Source of the DNA: Candidatus Omnitrophota bacterium
GTDB lineage: Bacteria > Omnitrophota > Gorgyraeia > Aquiviventales > Aquiviventaceae
Assembly (NCBI GenBank): GCA_030697665.1
Contig: JAUYPJ010000143.1
Coordinates: 1-43,890, forward strand
DNA length: 43,890 bases
Direction of reading: 5' to 3'
Below, one piece after another: positions 1 through 5,880 of the stretch; position 1 is the stretch's first letter, and every line of letters begins with the position of its first letter. The position numbers and the translations under genes are program-made. Under the pieces are notes generated by a model, which was not told the origin of the DNA, did not search any database, and worked only from the letters and a program-made list of their open reading frames with translations.

Positions 1-1050
1 AAGATGAAGCAGATCGAGAAGCTCAAGACGATCGACCTGGCGGAAGCGCAAAGCAACGTGCACATCAAGATCCCTGCCATCCCGCGCCGGCAGGGCCCTG
101 CGTTCAAATGCGAAGGCCTGGCCATCGGCTATCCGGAGAAGCTCGTGGCCCAGCGCATCCGGATCGAGGTCGACCATGGCGCCCACGTGGCGGTGCTGGG
201 CGATAACGGTCAGGGCAAGACCACGTTCCTGCGCACGCTGGCCAGCGACCTCACGCCCAAGGGCGGAACGTTCAAGTGGGGCTTCGGCTGCGAGATCGCC
301 TACTACGCCCAACACGTCGTGGCCGCAGTGAACCCGGCGCATGATGTCTTCACCCACTTGGAACGCCACGCAGCCCCCGCGGTCACCCGGCAGGAACTGC
401 TGGCCATGGCCGGTTCGTTTCTCTTCAAGGGCAACGACGTCAAACAACCGGTCTCCGTGCTCAGCGGCGGCGAGTGCGCGCGCCTCTGCCTGGCCGGTCT
501 GCTGCTGATGAAACGCTCCGTGCTGTTGCTGGATGAGCCCACGAACCATCTCGATTTTGAAACGGTCGAGGCGCTCGGGGCCGCCCTGCGCCGGTTTCCA
601 GGCACCGTGTTCTTCATCAGCCACGACCGGACGTTCGTCAACATGGTGGCCACACAGATTGTCGAAGTCAACAACGGCGCCGTCATCCATTACCCCGGCA
701 GTTATGCGGACTACGTGTACCGGCTGGAGCACCAGGTCCGGCAGGAGCTGGACGTTGAGCGCGGGGCCGGCGCGCAGACCGCGTCCAAGATCAAGGGGCG
801 ATCCGACTACCACGTGCGGAAACAACGCGAATCCGCCAAGCGCAAGCTGGCCGGCCGGATCAAGCGGTCAGAAGCACAGGAGGCCGCCTACCGGAAAGAA
901 CAGGAAGCGCTCGAATCGGAGATGACGGCTCATCCGGCCATGTGGAGCCGCGAACTCACCGACCGCTGCGCTACGCTGGCAACGCTGATCCAAGAAGAAG
1001 AGCGCCGCTGGATCGAACTGACGAAAGAGCTGGAGGGGTTGTCTGACTAG
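1..1050 (+). CDS. ABC-F family ATPase, 5'-truncated by the window edge
   Basis: This is the C-terminal ATPase half of an ABC-F protein. The family has two fused ATP-binding domains without membrane segments and acts on ribosomes. The frame is open at base 1, so the first domain lies outside the window. In the visible part (348 residues from the first ATG) Walker A is GDNGQGKTT (66-74), the signature is LSGGE (153-157), Walker B is LLLDEPTNHLD (174-184) and the H-loop is SHDR (206-209). A charged, probably coiled-coil tail rich in K, R and E follows. It is one of two convincing plus-strand genes, and its 3' end overlaps the convergent small gene at 971-1186. The subfamily (Uup, EttA or other) cannot be set from this half. 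Confidence 0.93.
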   Translation, partial: KMKQIEKLKTIDLAEAQSNVHIKIPAIPRRQGPAFKCEGLAIGYPEKLVAQRIRIEVDHGAHVAVLGDNGQGKTTFLRTLASDLTPKGGTFKWGFGCEIAYYAQHVVAAVNPAHDVFTHLERHAAPAVTRQELLAMAGSFLFKGNDVKQPVSVLSGGECARLCLAGLLLMKRSVLLLDEPTNHLDFETVEALGAALRRFPGTVFFISHDRTFVNMVATQIVEVNNGAVIHYPGSYADYVYRLEHQVRQELDVERGAGAQTASKIKGRSDYHVRKQRESAKRKLAGRIKRSEAQEAAYRKEQEALESEMTAHPAMWSRELTDRCATLATLIQEEERRWIELTKELEGLSD

Positions 1051-1186
1051 GTTCTGGCGCCGGAGGGGCTGACGCCGTGCCGGCACTCCGAGCGAGCCGG
1101 CGCTTCTGTTTCTCTTCCTGCTTCTTGCGGCGCGCGAGTTCCTTGCTGCGTTTTTCACTTCGATACTTTCCTGAGTTACCCCCCAT
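971..1186 (-). CDS. Small, highly basic hypothetical protein
   Basis: A 71-residue protein beginning MGGNSGKYRSEKRSKELARR. The first 33 residues are almost entirely charged (K, R, E), while the tail is rich in Ala, Pro and Ser. I assign no function; the N-terminus resembles small basic proteins found near cold-shock genes, which is recall and not proof. The start is well supported by an AAGGAGG ribosome site 4-5 bases before ATG. It lies downstream of cspA on the same strand, separated by a terminator-like hairpin. Its last 80 bases run antisense to the end of the ABC-F gene. Confidence 0.6.
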   Translation of the reverse strand: MGGNSGKYRSEKRSKELARRKKQEEKQKRRLARSAGTASAPPAPEPSQTTPPALSSVRSSGALLLGSALPA

Positions 1187-1222
1187 CGAACCTCCTTGAG
1201 CTATGCTGCGCTTCTGCAGAAA

Positions 1223-1260
1223 GCCAAACGGGCGCCCATCGTACGATGGACGCCCTTGGC
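1223..1260 (-). terminator. Hairpin terminator after cspA
   Basis: Bases 1223-1260 form a long stem (GCCAA, GGGCG and CCATCG arms around a TA centre, with one G-T pair). On the minus strand it lies just after the cspA stop and is followed by a short T-rich stretch. It probably ends the cspA transcript or reduces read-through into the small basic gene. Confidence 0.6.
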
Positions 1261-1291
1261 CGACCCTCCCCGCGGTTTCGTGGGAGACCCG

Positions 1292-1495
1292 TTACTGCTT
1301 GACGACGTTGGTCGCCTGGGGACCCTTCGGGCCTTGCGTGATCTCGAACTCGACCGTCTGGCCTTCAGAGAGCGACTTGAACCCCTCGCCTTGAATCGCG
1401 GAGTGATGGACGAACACGTCCTTGGAGCCGTCCTCCGGGGTCACAAATCCATACCCCTTCTGGTCGCTGAACCACTTCACGGTGCCTTTCGCCAT
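1292..1495 (-). CDS. cspA: Cold-shock protein, CspA family
   Basis: A 67-residue single cold-shock domain, the usual length for the family. Both RNA-binding motifs are visible: KGYGFVTP (RNP1) and DVFVHHSAI (RNP2). The C-terminus [10 protein letters not shown] is also typical. The protein binds single-stranded RNA or DNA and acts as an RNA chaperone. A longer open frame runs upstream, but the ATG at 1495 is the right start because a strong AGGAGGTGG lies just before it and the domain begins there. A promoter-like sequence at 1587-1615 would give a leader of about 85 bases, which suits a leader-regulated cold-shock gene. The exact paralogue is not determined. Confidence 0.95.
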   Translation of the reverse strand: MAKGTVKWFSDQKGYGFVTPEDGSKDVFVHHSAIQGEGFKSLSEGQTVEFEITQGPKGPQATNVVKQ

Positions 1496-1586
1496 AACCG
1501 TACCACCTCCTTCCCTTAGCAAACAACCGCGGAGCACTGACAGCTTCACGGGTTTGCTGAACTCGATGAGGCTGACAACCGACGTT

Positions 1587-1615
1587 ATTGTAGCACTCGA
1601 CATCGGCCGCGTCCA
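1587..1615 (-). promoter_or_regulatory. Putative cspA promoter
   Basis: On the minus strand TGGACG (1615-1610) and TACAAT (1592-1587) are separated by 17 bases. Transcription would start near 1580, leaving a leader of about 85 bases before the cspA ATG. Confidence 0.5.
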
Positions 1616-1680
1616 GTGTGTGCATATCTTCCGAAAACGCCAGCACCTGCCATCTCTTACGGGAGAACGGGTTCGGCCAC

Positions 1681-1784
1681 GAAAATGAATGGCGGGGGCG
1701 ACGGGGCGATTGTAGAACTCCTGGCGCACTCATCGGCCTTGATTTTAGCAGGTTCCTGGCGGAGTTTCGAGGGTGGTGCGAATC
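1681..1784. repeat. Imperfect direct repeat, copy A
   Basis: About 105 bases matching 3166-3312. Shared blocks include GAAAATGAA, ATGGCGGG, TAGAACT, TTTAGCAGG and GGCGGAGTTTCGAG followed by GTGGTGCGA. The two copies flank an AT-rich two-gene patch. Confidence 0.7.
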
Positions 1785-1800
1785 TGCTGAAGCAAGCAAG

Positions 1801-2694
1801 CTAGGTGAGCAATTTCTGGTAGCGTAATTGATATAGCTCTTTCGACTCCAAAAAGTACTCGGAAAGCAAAACCCAAAGATATTGTAGTTGGGTACTTGTT
1901 CCCAGAGAAAGCTGGGTATTTACCTCAGAAAGCGTCATCAATAATAACAAAGCGGCCCGATAGATATGATCCGATTTATACTTAGCAAGTCTTTCCTTTT
2001 CGGATTCTCTTCTGAGGTCACGAACAAAAGGAAAAGCTCGCTGAGCTAACCCAGGCCATGTCAGATGAGCTTCTTGTGAATATGCTCGGTAAAACCAGTC
2101 GTTGAGATATTGAAGAAATTCTCTGATTTCCTTCGGCAATTCATTCTTCGAGTCCGCTGCCATTCTGGAGGGAATTGGCCAAACTCTAACCGACTTGAGA
2201 TCCTCATCAGACAAACCCTCCGTTTCTCCAATACTATTCGCCAATTTTCTTGACTCAGCAAACCAGTCGTTCCACTCAGGCAAACTACCGTACTTCTCTT
2301 GGTTTCTGAGGTGGGGCTCGACTAGCTCCCTCCAACCAGCACGACGGTAATCGCGGATCGTGCGCTTTGGGTCAGCGCCTAAATAGATAACATTGAACAG
2401 CCCATCCAGCATGCTCCGGGCAATTGGGGAAGCAACCGAAGCAAGTTCAACCCTCCGTCTCTGGGCGTCTAGGCTATTCCTACACAAATGCAGGATGCCC
2501 AGATAAGAAGAATGTGCCAATTTTATGTGCAATTCGATGACGGTCGGTAAATCACGAGGAAACTTTACTTTCAGGAGGCCGTCAAACCTGGACAGGACTT
2601 CATTGGAGGCTTTTTGTATCCCATCGTTGAGCACCTTGAATTCCAGTTCGTTAGCTCTTTTTTCAACTTTCACGAGTGGTGTTCCTTGTTGCAT
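1801..2694 (-). CDS. Hypothetical protein in an AT-rich accessory patch
   Basis: A 297-residue, mostly helical and probably soluble protein, with one hydrophobic stretch near residues 245-255 (AALLLLMTLSEV). It faintly recalls the DUF5677 type of helical protein, but I cannot confirm a family. Base composition is much richer in A and T than the neighbouring genes, suggesting recent acquisition. The upstream gene stops two bases before this ATG, so the two form one unit. Together they lie between imperfect direct repeats at 1681-1784 and 3166-3312. A defence or toxin-like role would be a guess from context only. Confidence 0.75.
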   Translation of the reverse strand: MQQGTPLVKVEKRANELEFKVLNDGIQKASNEVLSRFDGLLKVKFPRDLPTVIELHIKLAHSSYLGILHLCRNSLDAQRRRVELASVASPIARSMLDGLFNVIYLGADPKRTIRDYRRAGWRELVEPHLRNQEKYGSLPEWNDWFAESRKLANSIGETEGLSDEDLKSVRVWPIPSRMAADSKNELPKEIREFLQYLNDWFYRAYSQEAHLTWPGLAQRAFPFVRDLRRESEKERLAKYKSDHIYRAALLLLMTLSEVNTQLSLGTSTQLQYLWVLLSEYFLESKELYQLRYQKLLT

Positions 2695-2696
2695 AT

Positions 2697-3023
2697 CTAA
2701 TCGATCTTTGGCAGTTGGCCTTGATACTCGTATTTCTTGAGGCGGGCAACCGCAATGCGACGTTCCTCATCCGAAAATAGAGGCTTCCAACGAGAAGCTA
2801 GAATCATGGCCTCAACTGTCAGATCGAGCCGGCCACGCATATAAAGAGCAACATACCCTTCTGAAACTTCGGAACCATGTAAGAGATGGCGAGCGGTCTC
2901 CAGGCCACCCCGATCAACTACCATGCGTAGAAAACGAGTAGCGGGGTAACCTGCCTCGGCCTTAGCGCGGTGATAGATATCCAACATGGCTTGATTAAAT
3001 GCCGCTTCCAGATGAGACGGCAT
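2697..3023 (-). CDS. Conserved-looking hypothetical protein, 108 aa
   Basis: A 108-residue protein beginning MPSHLEAAFNQAMLDIYHRA. It contains GGLETARHLL, a GYVALYMRGRLDLTVE stretch and a C-terminal PLFSDEERRIAVARL. I recall small uncharacterised proteins with this layout (an ATRFLxMV block, then a GRLDLTVEA block, then a DEER block) but know no function. The start is supported by AGAGGAG about six bases before ATG. It is the first gene of a two-gene unit with 1801-2694 and shares its AT-rich composition. Confidence 0.75.
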   Translation of the reverse strand: MPSHLEAAFNQAMLDIYHRAKAEAGYPATRFLRMVVDRGGLETARHLLHGSEVSEGYVALYMRGRLDLTVEAMILASRWKPLFSDEERRIAVARLKKYEYQGQLPKID

Positions 3024-3317
3024 TAAAAACTCCTCTGCTTAACTGGTGAATGCGTTTCGATCAAAGATCATCTGCACGTGCTAATGTCCACTTCTCAGTG
3101 GTGAATGCGTAAAGGCCTCGGAGCCAGTCGTTATAAGGGGACGGTTCTCATTCTTTCAAGGCACCGAAAATGAAGCCGGCCTACCCGGAAAAACCGGATG
3201 GGCCGTTTCACTTGAAATGGCGGGCTACGCGGGACGATGCTAGAACTTTCAGCGCTCTCATAGACACCGAGTTTAGCAGGCTTCTGGCGGAGTTTCGAGC
3301 GTGGTGCGACTCCCAGG
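3024..3317. other. Intergenic region with repeat copy B
   Basis: No gene is supported here. The region contains two copies of TGGTGAATGCGT (near 3043 and 3099), a GGGGACGGTTCTCATTCTT stretch near 3137 and repeat copy B at 3166-3312. Confidence 0.5.
3166..3312. repeat. Imperfect direct repeat, copy B, with an extra hairpin
   Basis: Partner of 1681-1784. This copy carries about 40 extra bases after GAAAATGAA, including a hairpin with CCGG and GGCC arms around AAAAA. Apart from this the two copies align through GGCGGAGTTTCGAG and GTGGTGCGA. Confidence 0.65.
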
Positions 3318-4004
3318 CTACTCGCTACCAAGGAGCGAGAGCCAATCACGCAGCTCTTGGCGCGCCTTCAGCTCCTGGCGAATCCGAGCTTGCCATCGCG
3401 GCGGCATGGACGCGAAGTGCCGTCTGACTGACGTCTCGTCTCCGTGCGCCTGTAATGCTTCCAAAACCGCCATTGCCGCGTCCCTGTCCTTTGCCTGCTT
3501 GCCGGTAGGGCCTTGGCGCCTGGGCGCAATGAGCAGTTTATGCAGTGCGAACGCGGCTGGATGAGGCATGCGCACGGGGATGCCCTCCAGCGTTGCCGTA
3601 ATCGTGTGCTCCTCTAGCATGCCCAGAAAGCGGAGCGCCTGCGCGTTGATCCCAAGCCGTCGCAGGCGTACCGGGCGGTCGGTGCCCCGACCTCGTTCCG
3701 GCACGAGAAACTCCACAATCAACTCTGGATGGACCAAGCGGATATAGCTGGCGCGATGGAAATCGGTCACAAAGCCCAAATCCGCAAGCAAGGCCGGAAC
3801 ATCCGCGGAGGCGCGTATGTGCGTCGGCTGGGGCACCAGGAAGTCGATGTCGCGCGTCCGCAATGTGGTCAGCGGCGTCGTTTGGCCAAAATAGCTCTTC
3901 TAGCCCTCCAAGCACCAACTGCCGATCAGCACGACGTCCTCTAACACACCCGCGTTCGCCAGGCGCTCTAACACCCAGTGGCAGAGCGTACGTTGACTAG
4001 CCAC
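3318..4004 (-). pseudogene. Nucleotidyltransferase-fold protein with an in-frame stop
   Basis: Reading from a GTG at 4004 gives MASQRTLCHWVLERLANAG, then VVLIGSWCLEG, a TAG stop at 3900-3902 and then, in the same frame, KSYFGQTTPLTTLRTRDIDF and a further 170 residues. GSW followed by RDID is the nucleotidyltransferase signature pair (GS motif, then DxD catalytic acids), as in AbiEii/MenT-type toxins. The stop lies between the two motifs. It could be a TAC-to-TAG type change; an internal restart at 3863 would lack the GSW motif. The GTG start overlaps the stop of the 102-residue partner, so the pair was translationally coupled. A sequencing error at one base is the main alternative. Confidence 0.7.
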
Positions 4005-4305
4005 GGAGAAACCTCTCCAGGAATCGAATCTGTTGTTTGACCTCACGCAGGAGCCGCCGGTACTTCCCGCGTTGCCGATGCTGGACCAGCCGTGCTTGCC
4101 GCTCCTCCGCCGAGAGCTTGCCTAGGTATCGAAACCGCACCCGCCGTCCTTCCCGCACTGCCAGATAGTAGTAGGCGTGGCCGCCGATGCGCTTTTTGAC
4201 CAGGCTGCCCTTGCCGAGCCGGCGCAGGGCCTGGGCATACCGGAGCTGCATCCGCCGCGAGTTGACCAGTTCTTCGTGCAGGACACTCTTGATGACGCGT
4301 GGCAT
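3997..4305 (-). CDS. Small basic DUF6788-like partner of the nucleotidyltransferase
   Basis: A 102-residue basic protein beginning MPRVIKSVLHEELVNSRRMQ. A conserved-looking core, KGSLVKKRIGGHAYYYLAVR then VRFRYLGKLS, resembles the DUF6788 type of small protein. I chose the ATG at 4305; a TTG four codons upstream is also in frame. Its stop overlaps the start of the nucleotidyltransferase pseudogene, and a perfect 10-bp inverted repeat lies just upstream. This layout is typical of an autoregulated toxin-antitoxin or defence pair, with this protein the likely antitoxin or DNA-binding member. That role is inferred from gene order only. Confidence 0.7.
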   Translation of the reverse strand: MPRVIKSVLHEELVNSRRMQLRYAQALRRLGKGSLVKKRIGGHAYYYLAVREGRRVRFRYLGKLSAEERQARLVQHRQRGKYRRLLREVKQQIRFLERFLRG

Positions 4306-4320
4306 AGGATTCCACAAGAG

Positions 4321-4360
4321 TTACCAAACACTATAGCATATTTCCTCATATGTTTGGTAA
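4321..4360 (-). promoter_or_regulatory. Palindromic operator/promoter of the nucleotidyltransferase pair
   Basis: TTACCAAACA (4321-4330) and TGTTTGGTAA (4351-4360) are perfect 10-bp inverted arms around an AT-rich 20-bp centre. On the minus strand the centre contains TATGCTATAGT, a reasonable -10 region, 16 bases before the start codon. This suits autorepression. Confidence 0.65.
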
Positions 4361-4400
4361 TTCCTTTCGGTCCCCACGCCGGTTACATTCTGGTTAGACC

Positions 4401-4440
4401 AAAAGCAAAAAGCCAGCCACTGATTTCTCCGTAACTGGCT
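4401..4440 (-). terminator. Rho-independent terminator after the GIY-YIG gene
   Basis: On the minus strand a 10-bp stem (AGCCAGTTAC with GTGGCTGGCT, two G-T pairs) encloses a 10-base loop and is followed by TTTTGCTTTT. Confidence 0.75.
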
Positions 4441-4547
4441 CATTGGCTTGCGCTTGATGCGCAAGGATCAAAAACGGGGGCGACCCTTCGACTGGCGCTC
4501 AGGGCAGGCGGGGCTCGGCTTCTCCGCTCGTCAGACCAAGGTTCACC

Positions 4548-4790
4548 TCAAAGCAGTCTTTTCTTCATAAACGCGAAGCCTGACCCGCTCTTGAGATACG
4601 TCTCAAACGCCTGAGCGCGGGACTTGTCTGAGAAGACGACGTGCGTTCGCATCTGCCATGGCGCGTACCGCTGGCTGTATATCGCCTTCCCTTGATTGTG
4701 CTCGTGGAGGCGCTGTTCGAGGTTGGTAGTTATACCGATGTAGATTTTAGTGGGGACTTTCGTGCTGGCGAGAATGTAGACGTAGTACAT
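4548..4790 (-). CDS. GIY-YIG nuclease-fold protein, UPF0213/YhbQ type
   Basis: An 80-residue single-domain GIY-YIG protein. The motif pair appears as YYVYILAS near residue 2 and KIYIGITTNLEQRLHEHNQG near 15-34, with the conserved Arg in the following helix. Length and the C-terminal FETYLKS...MKKRLL match small stand-alone family members of unclear cellular role, proposed to act in DNA metabolism. The gene stands alone between repeats and a tRNA; a terminator lies about 110 bases downstream. No strong ribosome site is visible, so the start at 4790 rests on the domain beginning there. Confidence 0.85.
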   Translation of the reverse strand: MYYVYILASTKVPTKIYIGITTNLEQRLHEHNQGKAIYSQRYAPWQMRTHVVFSDKSRAQAFETYLKSGSGFAFMKKRLL

Positions 4791-4837
4791 GTGACGTTCT
4801 CCTTCGCCATTGCCTTATCGGCATGGCTTCGGAGAAA

Positions 4838-4955
4838 CGTTCTGCTTCGCCATAAGGATGGGGCTGAAAACTCGTTTCTGCGAAGCCCGGCTAAGCTGCG
4901 ACCTCCCGTAGATTTCATGGGAAAAGTCGCAGCGCAGCACGGGCGAAGCAGAACG
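4838..4955. repeat. Nested inverted repeat next to tRNA-Asp
   Basis: CGTTCTGCTTCGCC (4838-4851) and GGCGAAGCAGAACG (4942-4955) are perfect 14-bp inverted arms. An inner pair, AGCTGCGAC near 4893 and GTCGCAGC near 4926, nests within. A related direct copy, CGTTCTCCTTCGCCAT, starts near 4796. The right arm touches the 3' end of tRNA-Asp. Confidence 0.65.
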
Positions 4956-5027
4956 GGGGCGACGGGATTCGAACCCGCAACCTACGGCTCGACAGGCCGC
5001 CACTCTAACCAATTGAGCTACGCCCCC
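4954..5027 (-). tRNA. tRNA-Asp (GTC)
   Basis: The full cloverleaf reads on the minus strand: acceptor GGGGGCG pairs with CGCCCCC, the anticodon loop is CTGTCGA (anticodon GTC) and the T-loop is TTCGAAT. The discriminator is G, as expected for Asp. The 3' CCA is not encoded. Confidence 0.95.
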
Positions 5028-5098
5028 ATCTCGCGCGATCACCTATCCGTCAAGCATCCACCTCCGCTTGGCCCATGGCGGGGCCGAGCCACCCGCGC

Positions 5099-5476
5099 TC
5101 AACGGTTGGTCGAACTGGGATAACTCCCCGGCTCCAGGATGAACTCCGGCAAGAGCAGCGGCTCATACCCTTGCAGCCCAAGCGGAAACGGAAAGGTAAC
5201 GATCTCAAGCGCCCCCACCCCGATTCTGCCGATGGCCTCTGCCGTTCCCAGCACGAGCCCCAGCGTGACGCCGGCGACGGGGCCTTTCTCCAGACCGACC
5301 TCTTGGATCGCTAAGGGAATCTCGAGCACGCCCCCGATCCCGTTGGCGAGACCGCGTCCCAGCTTGCGGATCGGGTGGGGCATTCGGTCAACCACCTCGG
5401 CATGCGCGGGACTCGCTCCAACCACCAGCCCGCCGACGAGCAGCAACGTGCTCCACTGGCTCACCCGTCTCATCAT
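5099..5476 (-). CDS. Exosortase-system-associated protein, TIGR04073 type
   Basis: About 125 residues. A signal peptide is evident: MMRRVSQW, then the hydrophobic TLLLVGGLVVGA, then a SPAHA cleavage-like end. The mature part has RKLGRGLANGIGGVLEIPL, glycine-rich helices and then ALEIVTFPFP, a Tyr and LPEF. This order matches the TIGR04073 family, described as associated with exosortase/PEP-CTERM systems; its molecular role is unknown. The frame extends upstream, but GGGAGG 9 bases before the ATG at 5476 sets the start. It lies between tRNA-Asp and two tRNA-Val genes. No exosortase gene is visible in this window. Confidence 0.8.
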   Translation of the reverse strand: MMRRVSQWSTLLLVGGLVVGASPAHAEVVDRMPHPIRKLGRGLANGIGGVLEIPLAIQEVGLEKGPVAGVTLGLVLGTAEAIGRIGVGALEIVTFPFPLGLQGYEPLLLPEFILEPGSYPSSTNR

Positions 5477-5535
5477 CAGGTCATTCCTCCCATCTGCCGA
5501 CCGGCGATGGCGCCGCTTCAGGACACGTGTCACGC

Positions 5536-5639
5536 TGGGCGATCCTGGGCTCGAACCAGGGACCTACGGAATGTAAATCCGTCGCTCTCACCAACTGAGC
5601 TTCCGCCAGAGGCGGATCCGCCTTTGGCGGAAATCGCCC
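5536..5639 (-). tRNA. tRNA-Val (TAC) interrupted by a 30-bp double palindrome
   Basis: The acceptor arms GGGCGAT (5639-5633) and ATCGCCC (5543-5537) pair perfectly, and the anticodon arm (loop TTTACAT, anticodon TAC), D-arm and T-arm (TTCGAGC) are intact. Between acceptor and D-arm, where two bases are expected, there are 32 (5601-5632). Without the extra 30 bases the gene is a normal 74-base tRNA-Val with an A discriminator. Whether it yields a working tRNA depends on removal or tolerance of the insert. A second, uninterrupted tRNA-Val (TAC) lies at 5664-5736, so loss would be tolerable. Confidence 0.85.
5601..5632. repeat. Double-palindrome element inserted in tRNA-Val
   Basis: On the plus strand it is two tandem small hairpins, TCCGCC-AGA-GGCGGA and TCCGCC-TTT-GGCGGA. 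The whole is a near-perfect palindrome with two mismatches. A related element interrupts the tRNA-Glu copy at 43539-43585. Confidence 0.8.
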
Positions 5640-5663
5640 CTATGAAACTGTCGTAATCAAGCG

Positions 5664-5736
5664 TGGGCGAAACAGGATTCGAACCTGTGACCTCTCGGAT
5701 GTAAGCCGAGTGCTCTGCCGACTGAGCTATTCGCCC
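5664..5736 (-). tRNA. tRNA-Val (TAC), intact
   Basis: Acceptor GGGCGAA pairs with TTCGCCC. The anticodon stem CTCGG/CCGAG encloses CTTACAT (anticodon TAC), the T-loop is TTCGAAT and the discriminator is A. No CCA is encoded. It lies first behind the promoter at 5836-5864, 24 bases before the interrupted tRNA-Val. Confidence 0.95.
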
Positions 5737-5835
5737 TTCACCAGACAGGAACTTTGGTGAAGGTTTCGGAATAGACGAGTTTGAACGGCCTGTTATACAT
5801 TCAAACGCTACACGAACTAGCGAGGAAGAACCCTT

Positions 5836-5864
5836 ATTATACCCGATGAGCACGCCGTCGCCAA
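5836..5864 (-). promoter_or_regulatory. Promoter for the tRNA-Val/TIGR04073/tRNA-Asp group
   Basis: On the minus strand TTGGCG (5864-5859), a 17-base spacer and a perfect TATAAT (5841-5836). It points into the tRNA genes. The IS element is inserted just 8 bases upstream of the -35 box and leaves the core promoter intact. Confidence 0.75.
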
Positions 5865-5880
5865 GCTCAGTGAGCCGGGG

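Larger units (their letters stand above)
1496..1800. other. Intergenic region upstream of cspA with repeat copy A
   Basis: This stretch holds the cspA leader and promoter and, at 1681-1784, the first copy of an imperfect repeat whose partner is at 3166-3312. I see no convincing gene; the open frames here are shadows of cspA or run through the repeat. Confidence 0.6.

Noticed and set aside
3131..3349. 72-residue minus-strand frame in the second repeat copy
   Set aside because: It consists mostly of the dispersed repeat sequence; no ribosome site and no match to a protein family I know.
4470..4500. Partial tRNA-Asp end (GGGGGCGAC) as an integration scar
   Set aside because: Only about ten bases match the tRNA 3' end, and the neighbouring bases do not; chance similarity is likely.
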